A stretch of DNA of 64,000 nucleotides from Roseicyclus persicicus (GCF_012395815.1 NZ_JAAZQQ010000002.1:744001-808000); one strand, 5' to 3'. Numbered from the stretch's first letter, positions 44,558 through 53,818 are shown. Notes: a model not told the origin generated them from the letters alone. Numbers and translations: made by a program.

Positions 44558-45414
44558 GCATCGCATCCCTGTCCGCCCTCACCGACGCCGAGGTGGCCGA
44601 ACTCCGCGCCGCCCACCCCGGCGCCTTCGGCTCGGCCGGGGCGCAGCTGCGCCGCTGGGGGCCCTGGGCGCTGGCGCTGGCCTACCTGGTCTGGTCGCTG
44701 TGGTTCTTCGAGATCGGCCGCTTTCTCGACGCGTCGGGCCGGGTCTGGGTGCTCCTGACCAACTTCGTGGTCTGGGAGGACATGGCGACCTGGTCCTACG
44801 GCGCGATCTACCTCGGCATCGCGCAGACGCTGGCGATGGCGTTTCTCGGCACGCTGCTGGGCACGCTCGGGGCGCTGGTCCTGGGCTTCCTCGCGGCGCG
44901 CAACGTGACGCCGGTCTGGCTGCTGCGGCAGGCGGTGCGGCGGCTCCTCGACGTCCTGCGCGGCATCGACCAGCTGGTCTGGGGCCTCGTCTTCGTGCGC
45001 GCGGTGGGCCTCGGGCCGCTGGCCGGCGTGCTCGCCATCTTCGTGTCCGACCTCGGCACCCTGTCCAAGCTCTATGCCGAGGCGATCGAGAACATCGACC
45101 GCAAGCAGGTCGAGGGCGTGCGCGCCACCGGCGCCGGGCCGCTGTCGGTGATCCGCTTCGGCGTGGTGCCGCAGGTGCTGCCGGTGTTCATCTCGCAGTC
45201 GCTCTACTTCCTCGAAAGCAACACGCGCTCGGCCACCATCCTCGGCATCGTGGGCGCGGGCGGCATCGGCATGATCATCATCGAACGCTTCCGCGCGCAG
45301 CTTTACGACCAGGTCGCCTTCGTGGTGCTGAACGTGCTGGTCCTGATCTTCGCGATTGACTGGCTGTCCAGGCGCGTGCGTCTCTGGGCCATCGGCGAGA
45401 GGCACCACCCATGA
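44554..45414 (+). CDS. phnE: PhnE, phosphonate ABC transporter permease (second)
   Basis: A 286-residue permease forming a heterodimer with the first PhnE. It has a first helix at 32-52, [25 protein letters not shown], the EAA-like [30 protein letters not shown] and [16 protein letters not shown] at the C-terminus. The stop overlaps the downstream transferase start (ATGA). Confidence 0.93.
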   Translation: MSIASLSALTDAEVAELRAAHPGAFGSAGAQLRRWGPWALALAYLVWSLWFFEIGRFLDASGRVWVLLTNFVVWEDMATWSYGAIYLGIAQTLAMAFLGTLLGTLGALVLGFLAARNVTPVWLLRQAVRRLLDVLRGIDQLVWGLVFVRAVGLGPLAGVLAIFVSDLGTLSKLYAEAIENIDRKQVEGVRATGAGPLSVIRFGVVPQVLPVFISQSLYFLESNTRSATILGIVGAGGIGMIIIERFRAQLYDQVAFVVLNVLVLIFAIDWLSRRVRLWAIGERHHP

Positions 45415-46028
45415 CCAAGCGACTGTCCGAGGCGCCGACCGTCCACCCGCAGGCGGAGGTCGGCCCCGGCGTCACGCTCGGCCGCTGGACCGAGGTGGGC
45501 CGCATGACCAGCCTCAGCCACTGCGAGCTGGGCGACTATTCCTACATCTGCGACTTCGGCCACGTGATCTGGACCAGCGTGGGCAAGTGGACCAACATCG
45601 CCAACATGGTGCGGCTGAACCCGGGCAACCACCCGATGGACCGCGCCACCCAGCACCACGCGGTCTACCGCGCGTCGATGTACGGCTTCGGCGCGGACGA
45701 GGACGCCTTCTTCGACTGGCGCCGGGCGCACTGGGTGACGGTCGGCCATGACGTGTGGATCGGCCACGGCGCGACCGTGACGGCGGGCGTCCGCATCGGC
45801 ACCGGGGCCGTTGTCGGCGCGGGCGCGGTGGTGACGCGCGACGTGGCGCCCTACACCGTGGTCGCCGGCGCGCCGGCGCGCCCGATCCGGCGCCGCTTCA
45901 CCGAGGCGCAGGAGGCCGCGCTCATGGACATCGCCTGGTGGGACTGGGACCACGACCGCTTCGGCGCCGCGATCCCGGATTTCCGCGCGCTCCCGATCGA
46001 CGCCTTCATCGAGAAATACCGCCCCTGA
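45411..46028 (+). CDS. Phosphonate-associated hexapeptide-repeat transferase (TIGR03308 type)
   Basis: A 205-residue left-handed beta-helix acyltransferase. Hexapeptide repeats run through [20 protein letters not shown] and [32 protein letters not shown]; the xenobiotic-acetyltransferase-type [12 protein letters not shown] lies between. Members of this family occur with phn genes and are thought to acylate phosphonates or aminophosphonates, but activity is not settled. Last gene of the phnDCEE operon. Confidence 0.85.
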   Translation: MTKRLSEAPTVHPQAEVGPGVTLGRWTEVGRMTSLSHCELGDYSYICDFGHVIWTSVGKWTNIANMVRLNPGNHPMDRATQHHAVYRASMYGFGADEDAFFDWRRAHWVTVGHDVWIGHGATVTAGVRIGTGAVVGAGAVVTRDVAPYTVVAGAPARPIRRRFTEAQEAALMDIAWWDWDHDRFGAAIPDFRALPIDAFIEKYRP

Positions 46029-46055
46029 GCGGGCGGCCGGCCTCAGGGGCCGGCC
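46022..46055. terminator. Convergent hairpin between phn operon and DUF3726 gene
   Basis: CCCCTGAG (46022-46029) pairs with CTCAGGGG (46042-46049), and GGCCGGCC (46035-46042) alternatively with GGCCGGCC (46048-46055). The structure includes both converging stop codons, so it may end transcription from either side. No T-tract. Confidence 0.55.
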
Positions 46056-46639
46056 CGCGCCGCCAGCGCCTCGAGCGCGGCCCATGCGGCGGCGGAGGGG
46101 CGGGCGCGGGCCGCCGCCGGGGCCGCGGGCAGGGCCGGGCCGCCGGGATGCAGGAACAGGTCGGTCTCGTCCACCTCCACCAGCTTGACGATGCCCGCCG
46201 TGCGCGGCAGCCCCTCGGGCCCGATCCCGATGATGCCGCCCTGCCACGACAGCGTCACCGGCCCGTCCTGCAGCCCGGCCATGTCGCCCACGAAGGGCAG
46301 GATCAGCGCCGGCACCAGCACCTGCCGCAGCGCGATGCCCTCGGCGGGCAGCATCCGCGCCATGTCGGACAGGCTGGCGCCGGTGCGGATCGGGCAGAGC
46401 GGGCCGTCCGCGGCCTGCCAGGCCCCGCGGTCGAGCCGCGCCGGCGCCAGCGTCTGGTGCGGCCGCGGCGCGGTCTCGGCCAGGAGCCGCGCCAGCAGCG
46501 CGCAGCCGTCGACCTCGGCAAGCGCCAGCCCGCGCACCGCGCGCCCGGCTTCGTCGGCCAGCCCCCAGGGCAGGCCCGCCCCGCGCGCCGCCCGCCGCGC
46601 CAGCGCCTCGACCTCGCTCAGGGCGCGATCCCCGGTCAT
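46043..46639 (-). CDS. DUF3726 family protein
   Basis: A 198-residue DUF3726 protein. LSEVEALARRAARGAGLPWGLADEAGRAVRGLA at the N-terminus and DMARMLPAEGIALRQVLVPALILPFVGDMA are the recognisable segments. No biochemical function is known to me; the family is common in marine alphaproteobacteria. Its start overlaps the stop of the larger upstream gene (ATGA), which indicates a functional pair. Confidence 0.75.
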   Translation of the reverse strand: MTGDRALSEVEALARRAARGAGLPWGLADEAGRAVRGLALAEVDGCALLARLLAETAPRPHQTLAPARLDRGAWQAADGPLCPIRTGASLSDMARMLPAEGIALRQVLVPALILPFVGDMAGLQDGPVTLSWQGGIIGIGPEGLPRTAGIVKLVEVDETDLFLHPGGPALPAAPAAARARPSAAAWAALEALAARAGP

Positions 46640-48204
46640 GGCCGGGTATCGGACAGGGGCCAGAGATCGGCGGTGCCGGTCGCCAGCGTCTCGGGGTAGG
46701 GCGCGCCCGCGAACAGCCGGCCGCGCACCGCGCCGCCGGGCTGGGGCACGACGTCCGTCGCGCCCAGAAAGGCCAGGATCGCCCGCACCAGCGCGTGCAG
46801 GGCGGCCTCCCCGGCCTCGGCACCGAGGTCGTCGCGGATCTCGGAATAGGGCGCGAAGCCCGCGATCTGTGCCCGCCGGATCGCCCGCCGGTGCTCGGGG
46901 TGGCGCAGCAGGAAGGCCGCGACCGGCGCCTCGCCCGGCCAGCCCGCCATCGCCCGGCGCGCCAGTCCCGCGTCGCGCGCGACGGCCGCCGGGGTCTCGG
47001 CCCGGCCGTCCGCCGCCGCCTCGGCCTCGGGGCTGCGCGCCGGCGCGGGGCCGAACACGCCCTCGATCAGCTCCCGCATCCGCGCCACGGGCACCGCCCC
47101 GTCGATGCGGAACCCGCTGTCCAGCGCGTCCGACATGCAGTGGCCCAGCCCGTCGACCAGCGCGCCGTAAGGCTCCAGCATCAGCGACGCCAGCGCCTCC
47201 TGCCCCTCGGCCGACAGCGCGGTGTCGGCCCAGGACAGGAGCCGCACCCAGGGCCGCGGGCCGCGCGGCCCGGCCGCCATCCGGTCGCCCAGCCGGGGCA
47301 GATCGGCCGCAAGCGCCGCCCCCGCGCCCGCGCCGAGGCGGGCCGCCAGCCCCGCCACCCGCTGCCATTGCGCGTCGGTCACGGCGGGCAGGGCCGAGAC
47401 CCGGGCGATCGCCTCCTCGCGCGCCATGACCCAGTTGTTGCACAGGCAGGGGTGGGCGACGAGGAACGGCGCCATGTCGGCCCCGATGGTGGTGCCGATG
47501 CCGAGCCGCCCGGCGGCCCCGGGGTCGAGCCGCGCCGCCCCGTCCCCGCCGCGGGCGCGGGCCAGGTGATCGGCCAGGTCGCGCGCGAACACCCGCGCCA
47601 GGTACAGCGTCAGAAGCTCGGCCTGGAACGGCGCGTGCAGCTCGGGCCGGTGCGCGAGCACGCCGTGGTCGGCGGTGCCGCAGCGCCCCGCCGCATGGAC
47701 CGCCGTCGCCCGCAACAGCACGCCGCCCGCGTCCGCGTGCCACGCGGCGTCGGGCTGCTGCCCGGCGGCGAGGGTGTCGATCAACCGCTCCCAGACCGGC
47801 GCTGCCCCGGCGAGCTGCACGAGGCAGAGCTCGCGCGCCGTCAGCCGGGGCGCGGGGCTCCCGCGCAGGGCGTCGGCAAGCCGCGCGATGTCGGCGGGGC
47901 CGGGCAGGCCGTCGACCAGGATGGCCCCGGCGGCCGGCCCCGGCCCGGACCCGGCGGTGGTGACGGCCACGACCGCGTAGCGCCGTGCGCCGGTGTCGAT
48001 GCTGTAGACGGCATGGCCGGCCCCCGCGGCGTCCAGCGCCCAGTCGGCGCAGGCGATGCGCCAGCCCCTGCGCGCCATCCGCCGCGTCAGCTGCCGCGCA
48101 AAGCCCAGGCGGCACGGCAGCTGCGCGCCGAGGCGCGACAGCCGCATCACCTGCTCGGGCGGGCGCGCGTGGCCGGCAAGGCCCAGTCCCGTCGGCCCGG
48201 TCAT
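46636..48204 (-). CDS. Uncharacterised 522-aa protein paired with DUF3726
   Basis: I do not recognise this protein. It is 522 residues, soluble, Ala/Gly/Arg-rich, without signal peptide. Visible blocks are MRLSRLGAQLPCRLGFARQLTRRMARRGWRIACADW, AGHAVYSIDTGARRYAVVAVT, GIGTTIGADMAPFLVAHPCLCNNWVMAREEAIARV and MLEPYGALVDGLGHCMSDALDSGFRIDGAVP. The start at 48204 (MTGPTGLGLAG) is chosen because conserved-looking sequence begins soon after; the frame is open to 48324. It is cotranscribed with DUF3726. Confidence 0.65.
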   Translation of the reverse strand: MTGPTGLGLAGHARPPEQVMRLSRLGAQLPCRLGFARQLTRRMARRGWRIACADWALDAAGAGHAVYSIDTGARRYAVVAVTTAGSGPGPAAGAILVDGLPGPADIARLADALRGSPAPRLTARELCLVQLAGAAPVWERLIDTLAAGQQPDAAWHADAGGVLLRATAVHAAGRCGTADHGVLAHRPELHAPFQAELLTLYLARVFARDLADHLARARGGDGAARLDPGAAGRLGIGTTIGADMAPFLVAHPCLCNNWVMAREEAIARVSALPAVTDAQWQRVAGLAARLGAGAGAALAADLPRLGDRMAAGPRGPRPWVRLLSWADTALSAEGQEALASLMLEPYGALVDGLGHCMSDALDSGFRIDGAVPVARMRELIEGVFGPAPARSPEAEAAADGRAETPAAVARDAGLARRAMAGWPGEAPVAAFLLRHPEHRRAIRRAQIAGFAPYSEIRDDLGAEAGEAALHALVRAILAFLGATDVVPQPGGAVRGRLFAGAPYPETLATGTADLWPLSDTRP

Positions 48205-48365
48205 CGCGCAGGCCCCCTCGGCGCGCAGAGGATCGACCGGCACCGGGCCGGGCCGGTCCTTGTCGCGTGGGGTCGCCTGTCGGTGCGCATCGGCTGTCCC
48301 GTCCTTCCCCGGCACCATGGGCACGGGCCGGGGCGAAGGTCAAACCAAACCCGCGCGCGTGCGCC

Positions 48366-48977
48366 TCAGCCGATCCGGCTGTCCGGCAGGCCGTCGTCTG
48401 CCGTGGCCCCGGTGTCCTCCGTGGCCCCGGCGTCGTCCGGGGGCGGGGCGGGGTTCACCGGCGGCTGGCCGACATGGGTCAGCACGGCCCGCGCGTCGGC
48501 GGCGGTGCCGGCCGCCACCATGACCTCGGCCAGGAGCGCGCGCAGCGCCGGCAGGTCCGGCGCCGCCTCGATCGCGGTCACGAGGATCGCCTTGGCGGCC
48601 AGGAGGTCGCCCGCGGCCATCGCGATCCGTGCCTTGAGCTGGGCCGCCTGCGCCGGGGCGGCCGTGCCGTCCGCCTCGGCCCCGGCCAGCAGCGTCCGCG
48701 CCGTCTGGCCCTGCCCGAGATCGAGCGCCGTCTCGACCAGAAGGTCGAGCGCCCGGCCCTGCGGCGTCAGCGCGGCCAGCCGCCCGGCGGCGTCCCGCGC
48801 CGCGTCGAGCGCGCCGCGCGACAGTTCCGCCCTGAGCAGGAGCCGCAGCAGCTCGGGCGCATCCGGCGCCTGGGCCAGCCCCGCCGCCGCCCGTTCGGCC
48901 GCCCGGTCATGCGCGCCCGCGGCCTGCCAGCCGGCCGCCTCGGCCAGATGCTCCTCGATCGCCGTGTGTCGCGCCAT
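48366..48977 (-). CDS. TPR-repeat protein
   Basis: A 203-residue helical protein with about four TPR-like helical pairs between 1 and 160 (AIEEHLAEAAGWQAAGAHDRAAERAAAGLAQAPDAPEL and similar), then a Pro/Asp/Thr-rich tail ending GLPDSRIG. No signal peptide. Likely a protein-interaction scaffold; partner unknown. A CtrA-like site lies 135 bases upstream. Confidence 0.7.
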   Translation of the reverse strand: MARHTAIEEHLAEAAGWQAAGAHDRAAERAAAGLAQAPDAPELLRLLLRAELSRGALDAARDAAGRLAALTPQGRALDLLVETALDLGQGQTARTLLAGAEADGTAAPAQAAQLKARIAMAAGDLLAAKAILVTAIEAAPDLPALRALLAEVMVAAGTAADARAVLTHVGQPPVNPAPPPDDAGATEDTGATADDGLPDSRIG

Positions 48978-49111
48978 GCCCAGCCCCCCGGTTCCCGCCT
49001 GTCCTGTCGGGGCAGCCTGCCCGGGTCAGCCGCGCCTGTCGCCGGATCGGTCGTCCGATTCCCGCCCGCGTGCCCGCCTGGCCCCCCGCTCCGAAGCCTT
49101 GCCGAGGTCGG

Positions 49112-49126
49112 TTAACACTTGGTTAA
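49112..49126. promoter_or_regulatory. CtrA-like binding site
   Basis: TTAA at 49112-49115 and TTAA at 49123-49126 are 7 bases apart, within the repeated GGTTAAC, matching the CtrA full-site consensus TTAA-N7-TTAA. It lies in the 326-bp divergent gap (48978-49303) that otherwise holds no gene, 135 bases from the TPR gene and 177 from the exported-protein gene. Confidence 0.6.
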
Positions 49127-49303
49127 CGGTTTGAGAATCCGCTTCTCGTCGTCCGGGCGGCGATCGGCGCCGCGCCGCCGGTGCCGGGCCCTGCGCCGCC
49201 GGGGGTAAGGTTTTCCTTGCCGCCGTTGCGTCATGGGCCGAGTTGCTGCAACACTCAGGGTGTCGCGCGGTCTGCCCCGATCGCCCCTGCGTTGTCCGCT
49301 GCC

Positions 49304-51037
49304 ATGGAGTCTGCCTTGCCCCGGCCCCTGCCTGTCCTGTTTTCCCTGTCCGTCCTGTCCGTCGCGCTCGCCGGCATGTCGCCCGCGACGGTCACGGCCG
49401 AGGGGATCGGGCTGCCCGACGCGGCGCAGCTCGAGGCGCAGATGGCCGAGATGGAGCGCCCCGTGCCGGGCTCGATCTGGGCGCTGAACCCCTATCGCAA
49501 CGCCCAGACGGCCACTGCCGCCGACGGCACCACCTACACGCTGACCTCGCTGAACCCGCATGTGAACGCGTGGTTCGTGCTCGAGGTCGCCCCGGCCTCG
49601 GGCCGCTCGGCCAGCTACCACCTCGAAAGCGGCGATCCCGCCGCCATCGCCCTGTCGCTGGCCGCCGGCGACGCGCCGGCGCTGGTGATCGACCGCGACG
49701 GCGACGAGATGCAGTGCCGCCCCTGGGAGGACGGCGAGCTGGAGGAGGCCCGCGCCAGCGACCTGCCCTTCGCCCCGGTCTGCGACTGGTCGCTGTTCGT
49801 CCGCAACCCGGTGCGCGGCAACCGCACCACCCGCGAGGCGGTGTCGCAGTTCCTGCGCGACAACGTGCTGTTCGGCGATTCCATCGTGAACCTGATCAAG
49901 GGCGCCTTCTACGAGGACGCCTTCATGGTCTCCTCCGAGGGCTTCGAGGCCGAGGAGGAGGTGGACGGCGTCGCGCTTCTGGGCAGCGCGCTCCTGTCCT
50001 CCACGCCGCAGATGCGCCCCTCGATGGGTTTCGACCTCGAGGGCACCGACGGCGGCGCGATGACGGCGGGCAACTGGTACGCGGTCGAGGATGCGCCCGG
50101 CGTCTACGCCAGCGTCATGCAGCCCGGCATGATCGCCCGCGAGGTCTTCGACGTGCGCGGCGCCAACGGGCTCGACGGGGTCGAGAACCGGGCCGACGTC
50201 TACCTCGTCGCCTTCGACCTGACCCAGTTCGAGCTGGGCTACGAGGTCGGCACCGACCACCCGAGCCTCGGCTGGTCCTCGCGGCCCTCGGGCGGCGGGC
50301 GCCACTACCAGGGGCCGGGGCCCGACGGCTTCGACCGGCCCGACCCGCTGGTGTTCAACGGGATGCTGTCGCCGAACCTCTACGAGCGCGTGGCGGCCAC
50401 CTTCACCGGCGGCTTCAAGCGCGACCACGGCGCCTGGCGCTTCGGCGACTACGCGACCTTCAACTGGGGCCACCACTACGGCTTCCTGACCCACGGGGTG
50501 CTGTTCTCGCGGCTCTGGCCGAACCTCGCCACGCTCTACGTGCTCGACGACGGCACGGTGGGGATGCGCACCTGGACCGAGGACGACGCCGACATGCTCG
50601 ACCGGATGGTCTTTGCCCGCCAGAACGGCGTGCCGCTGATCGAGAACGGGGTGCCGGGCGACCGCGTGACCAGCTGGGGCGGCGGCAACTGGTCGGGCTC
50701 GGCCGAGGCGGACCTGCGGACGCTGCGCGCGGGCGCCTGCCTGCGCACGGTCGGGGACCGGCCCTTCCTGATCTACGCCTATTTCTCGACCGCGACGCCC
50801 TCGGGCATGGCGCGCACCTTCCAGGCCTACCAGTGCGACTACGCGATGCTCCTGGACATGAACAGCCAGGAGCTGACCTACCTCGCCGTCTACACCCGCG
50901 ACGACGGAGATCTGGAGACGCACCACCTGGTCTCGGGCATGGCCGAGAGCGACCCGCGCGACAACGGCGGGCGCATCCCGCGCTTCGTCGAGGCGCCGGA
51001 TAATCGCGATTTCTTCTACCTGGTCCGGAGGGAGTGA
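49304..51037 (+). CDS. Exported protein of unknown function (577 aa)
   Basis: A 577-residue protein with a signal peptide (LPVLFSLSVLSVALAGMSPATVTAEG). I do not firmly recognise the family. Segments such as GNWYAVEDAPGVYASVMQPGMIA, FNWGHHYGFLTHGVLFSRLWPNLATLYVLDDGTVGMRTWTEDDADMLDRMVFARQNGVPLIENGVPG and GACLRTVGDRPFLIYAYFSTATPSGMARTFQAYQCDYAMLLDMN recall the NAGPA-type phosphodiester glycosidase layout, but this is tentative. The start is ATG 49304; a TTG four codons later is possible. It overlaps no other gene and is followed 3 bases later by the SUMF1-like gene. Confidence 0.65.
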   Translation: MESALPRPLPVLFSLSVLSVALAGMSPATVTAEGIGLPDAAQLEAQMAEMERPVPGSIWALNPYRNAQTATAADGTTYTLTSLNPHVNAWFVLEVAPASGRSASYHLESGDPAAIALSLAAGDAPALVIDRDGDEMQCRPWEDGELEEARASDLPFAPVCDWSLFVRNPVRGNRTTREAVSQFLRDNVLFGDSIVNLIKGAFYEDAFMVSSEGFEAEEEVDGVALLGSALLSSTPQMRPSMGFDLEGTDGGAMTAGNWYAVEDAPGVYASVMQPGMIAREVFDVRGANGLDGVENRADVYLVAFDLTQFELGYEVGTDHPSLGWSSRPSGGGRHYQGPGPDGFDRPDPLVFNGMLSPNLYERVAATFTGGFKRDHGAWRFGDYATFNWGHHYGFLTHGVLFSRLWPNLATLYVLDDGTVGMRTWTEDDADMLDRMVFARQNGVPLIENGVPGDRVTSWGGGNWSGSAEADLRTLRAGACLRTVGDRPFLIYAYFSTATPSGMARTFQAYQCDYAMLLDMNSQELTYLAVYTRDDGDLETHHLVSGMAESDPRDNGGRIPRFVEAPDNRDFFYLVRRE

Positions 51038-51039
51038 GG

Positions 51040-52068
51040 ATGAAGGTCCGACCGATGCTGAAAACGGCGCTGGCCGCGCTGGCGGGCGTGGTGATGGCGG
51101 GGGCGGCGGGCGCGCAGAGCCTGGCCGAGCGCAACGAGGCGATGTTCCGCCAGATGCAGGAGGTGCGCGGCGTCACCAACGCCGAGATCGCCCGCATCCG
51201 CGAGATCTTCGCCAATTCGCCGAACGGCTGGATGGGGCAGGGCAACCCGGCGGTCACGCGCCACCCGCTGACCCCCGAGGAGGCCGCGGCGCGGCTGGGC
51301 GGGTCGGTGGCGCAGGTGCAGCAGAGCTACCGCAACCGCGAATACGAGCGCATCTGCGGCGAGCCCTTCATGGTGCCGCTCTACGACCCCGAGACGCAGA
51401 CCCCGCGCGACGCCACGGTCTGCGCGGACATGTTCGAGTACCCCAACATCCCGATGGCCTACCCGGTGGTCTGGGTCCGCGCCATGGAGGCCGCCCAGCT
51501 CTGCGCCGCCGAGGGCAAGCGCATCGGCGACGCCCACGAGTGGGAGGGGGCGGCGGCGGGCCAGCTCCTGCCGCCCGACTACCCCTTCGACCGCATCCGC
51601 GGGATGAGCGGCTCGGCGGCGGTGAACACCATGCGCGGCCTGCACAACGCGCGCTACGCCAGCACCTCGAACCTCTACTCGATCGGCCAGTGGCGCTCGG
51701 GCGTCTGCGCGACGGGCAGCTTCAAGAACGCGTCGTGCAACGGCGGGTCCTTCACCGGCTGCGGGTCGAACACCTACCCGGCGGGGTCCTTCCCCGACTG
51801 CCGCTCGCCGCTCGGGGTCTACGACATCGACGGCAACGCGGCCGAGCACATGAACCTGCCCCTCAGCGAGGACCAGATGGCCAGCCGCGGCTCGACCAGC
51901 CTGGGCGTGACCGAGATGAAGGGGTCGTGGTTCATCTGGGACACGGTGCGCGCGCACGAGCACTGGGCGCGCTGGCGGGCGCCGTTCTGGCACGGCAGCC
52001 GGGTGATGTCGGAGGGCAGCCACCGGAACTACCACCTGGGCTTCCGCTGCTTCCGCGACGTGCGCTGA
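51040..52068 (+). CDS. Exported SUMF1/FGE-fold protein
   Basis: A 342-residue protein with a signal peptide (PMLKTALAALAGVVMAGAAGAQ) and a formylglycine-generating-enzyme-like domain (about 110-342): MAYPVVWVRAMEAAQLCAAEGKRIGDAHEWEGAA, GVYDIDGNAAEHMNLP, and LGFRCFRDVR at the end. Many cysteines lie at 225-265, suggesting disulfides in the periplasm. The GNVWEW motif of canonical FGE reads GNAAEH here and the GGSW motif reads KGSW, so it may bind rather than modify a target. GGAGGGAG precedes the ATG. Confidence 0.75.
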   Translation: MKVRPMLKTALAALAGVVMAGAAGAQSLAERNEAMFRQMQEVRGVTNAEIARIREIFANSPNGWMGQGNPAVTRHPLTPEEAAARLGGSVAQVQQSYRNREYERICGEPFMVPLYDPETQTPRDATVCADMFEYPNIPMAYPVVWVRAMEAAQLCAAEGKRIGDAHEWEGAAAGQLLPPDYPFDRIRGMSGSAAVNTMRGLHNARYASTSNLYSIGQWRSGVCATGSFKNASCNGGSFTGCGSNTYPAGSFPDCRSPLGVYDIDGNAAEHMNLPLSEDQMASRGSTSLGVTEMKGSWFIWDTVRAHEHWARWRAPFWHGSRVMSEGSHRNYHLGFRCFRDVR

Positions 52069-52078
52069 CCCGGGGCGC

Positions 52079-52168
52079 GGCAAATCCCTTGCAAGGGATT
52101 TGCCAGAGCCTTGCAAGGCTCTGCCAGCCTCTTGCAAGAGGCTGGCCACGGTCTTGCAAGACCGTGGC
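52079..52168. repeat. Tandem array of four perfect palindromes with CTTGCAAG cores
   Basis: Four contiguous palindromes: 52079-52104 (half GGCAAATCCCTTG), 52104-52123 (half CAGAGCCTTG), 52124-52145 (half CCAGCCTCTTG) and 52145-52168 (half GCCACGGTCTTG). All share the CTTGCAAG centre while the arms differ. They fill the gap between convergent genes, so they could be a multi-hairpin bidirectional terminator or a protein-binding array. Confidence 0.9.
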
Positions 52169-52177
52169 GCCGCGCCG

Positions 52178-53677
52178 TCAGCGCAGGGAGGCCAGCCGCA
52201 CCGTCGGGCCGTTGAGCGGCCCGTCGCTGTTGAGAAGCCCGGCATACTGCCCGTCGGTCAGCAGGCCCCGCAGGTCCACCGCGCGCCCGTCGACATAGGC
52301 CGTGCGCGCCACCAGCCGGATGCCGTGGCTGTAGTCGGCGTAGTATTCGCCGTGCACGGTCGACAGGGGCTGGATCGGGCTGCCGTTGGTGCGGTGCCAG
52401 CCGTAGATCGCCACGCGCCCCGGCGCGTTCGCCAGCCGGTTGGCGATGACCACGTCCTTCTTGTGGCCGGCTACCAGCAGGCCGGGCCGGGCGCCGGCGC
52501 GGGCGAACTGGGCGTCCACCGTCGCGTCGTGGCGCAGGAAGTAGTCGGTCGAGGACATCGCCGAGGTCGGCGGCATCGGCGAGGGCGCGACGCGCACGTC
52601 GGCCTGCGCGTAGATCGCGTCGACCATGCGCGTCGTCGGCAGCATCATGTCGAAGGCATCGGCCACGCGGAGCGCGGCGGGCAGGCCCAGCGGCACCCGC
52701 ACGTGGTCGGCGTCCGAGCCGATGGCCAGGTAGTCGGGCGTCACGCAGAGCGTGATCTCGGTCTGGCGCCCGCCGACCAGCCCGGTGAAGCGCACCGGCT
52801 GCAGGTCGCGCAGGAAATCGGGGATGTTGCCGCGCAGCGCCTCGGCCACCAGCGCGTCGTCGCGGCCCGAGCCCGAGCCGTTGCCGACGGCGGCCATCAC
52901 GGCCGCGCCGCCGCGGGCGTTGCCGGGCCGGCGCGGGATCTCCCGCGACAGGCGCGACGAGCAGGGGTTGGCGCCGGCGCGCGGCGGTACCGGGTCAGAC
53001 AGGCGGGGGGAGACGCGGGGTTCGGCCGCGTCGGGGCTGGCGGCGGCGAGCACGATCCCGGCCTCCTCGGGGGCGGGGGCGCGGGTGGACAGGGTCACCG
53101 GGCGCTGCGCCGGGCGCGCGGCGGCGGCGTCGGCCACCGCGACGGGCGCCGGGGCCGGGGCTGCGCCCAGCCCCGCGGGCCGGGCGGTCGGGCCGGGCAG
53201 GCCGAGGGCGCGGGCCGGCGTCAGGCTGCGGGCGAGGGTCACAAGGCCGCTGCCGGCCTCGGGGCGCGGGGACGGCAGCACCGCCGGGCGGCCCGCGATC
53301 ACGCGGACCGGCGCGGCCAGCCGCGGCGGGTCCTGCACCGTCGCCTCGGCCAGCGCGTCGGGGGCGCGGCGGGCGAGGCCCGGATCGGCGAAGCCCAGCG
53401 TCGCGGTCGCCCCGTCGGGCGCCACCGGCAGGGCCGGGCGCATCGCCGCCGCGGGGCGCGGCATCGGCCGGACGGGGGCATCGACGGCGGCCAGCTCGGC
53501 CCCCGCCTCCGGCCGCAGCAGGTGCGGCCAGGCTGCCGTCACCACGGCGTATCCCGATATGGCCGCCACGCAGGTCGACAGCACCAGAGCCGCGATCACG
53601 GCATTCGGCGTTTCGATCATGCGGGAGATACGGCCCGAACTGCGCGCCTGAGGCTGCGCCAACACTGTCCCATTCAT
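52178..53677 (-). CDS. Membrane-anchored protein with Pro/Ala-rich linker and unknown C-terminal domain
   Basis: A 499-residue protein. A single TM helix near residues 25-47 is followed by a long Ala/Pro-rich disordered linker (about 50-270) and a folded domain (about 275-499) with GNIPDFLRDLQPVRFTGLVGG, LCVTPDYLAIGSDADHVRVPL, DAIYAQADVRVAPSPMPP, LLVAGHKKDVVIANRL and VAIYGWHRTNGSPIQPLSTVHGEYYADYSHGIRLV. The His-rich blocks suggest an active or metal site, but I know no family. AAGG lies before the ATG at 53677; MIETPNAV at 53620 is the alternative start. Confidence 0.6.
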   Translation of the reverse strand: MNGTVLAQPQARSSGRISRMIETPNAVIAALVLSTCVAAISGYAVVTAAWPHLLRPEAGAELAAVDAPVRPMPRPAAAMRPALPVAPDGATATLGFADPGLARRAPDALAEATVQDPPRLAAPVRVIAGRPAVLPSPRPEAGSGLVTLARSLTPARALGLPGPTARPAGLGAAPAPAPVAVADAAAARPAQRPVTLSTRAPAPEEAGIVLAAASPDAAEPRVSPRLSDPVPPRAGANPCSSRLSREIPRRPGNARGGAAVMAAVGNGSGSGRDDALVAEALRGNIPDFLRDLQPVRFTGLVGGRQTEITLCVTPDYLAIGSDADHVRVPLGLPAALRVADAFDMMLPTTRMVDAIYAQADVRVAPSPMPPTSAMSSTDYFLRHDATVDAQFARAGARPGLLVAGHKKDVVIANRLANAPGRVAIYGWHRTNGSPIQPLSTVHGEYYADYSHGIRLVARTAYVDGRAVDLRGLLTDGQYAGLLNSDGPLNGPTVRLASLR

Positions 53678-53818
53678 GGGAACCTTGGGTACGCGGAACC
53701 GGTAAAGATCACAATAATCCGCAAAGCCATTCACCCGGTGCCCCCCGGATTCCGGCGGAAATCCGCCAGAACGGCGGGGTCCTGCGCGGAAACCGGCCCG
53801 CCCGGGCGGGGCACGGGC

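Noticed and set aside
53797-53810. 14-bp palindrome CCCGCCCGGGCGGG after the DprE2-like gene as a terminator
   Set aside because: Loop-less and GC-only in GC-rich DNA; too weak to call, though it lies near the stop.
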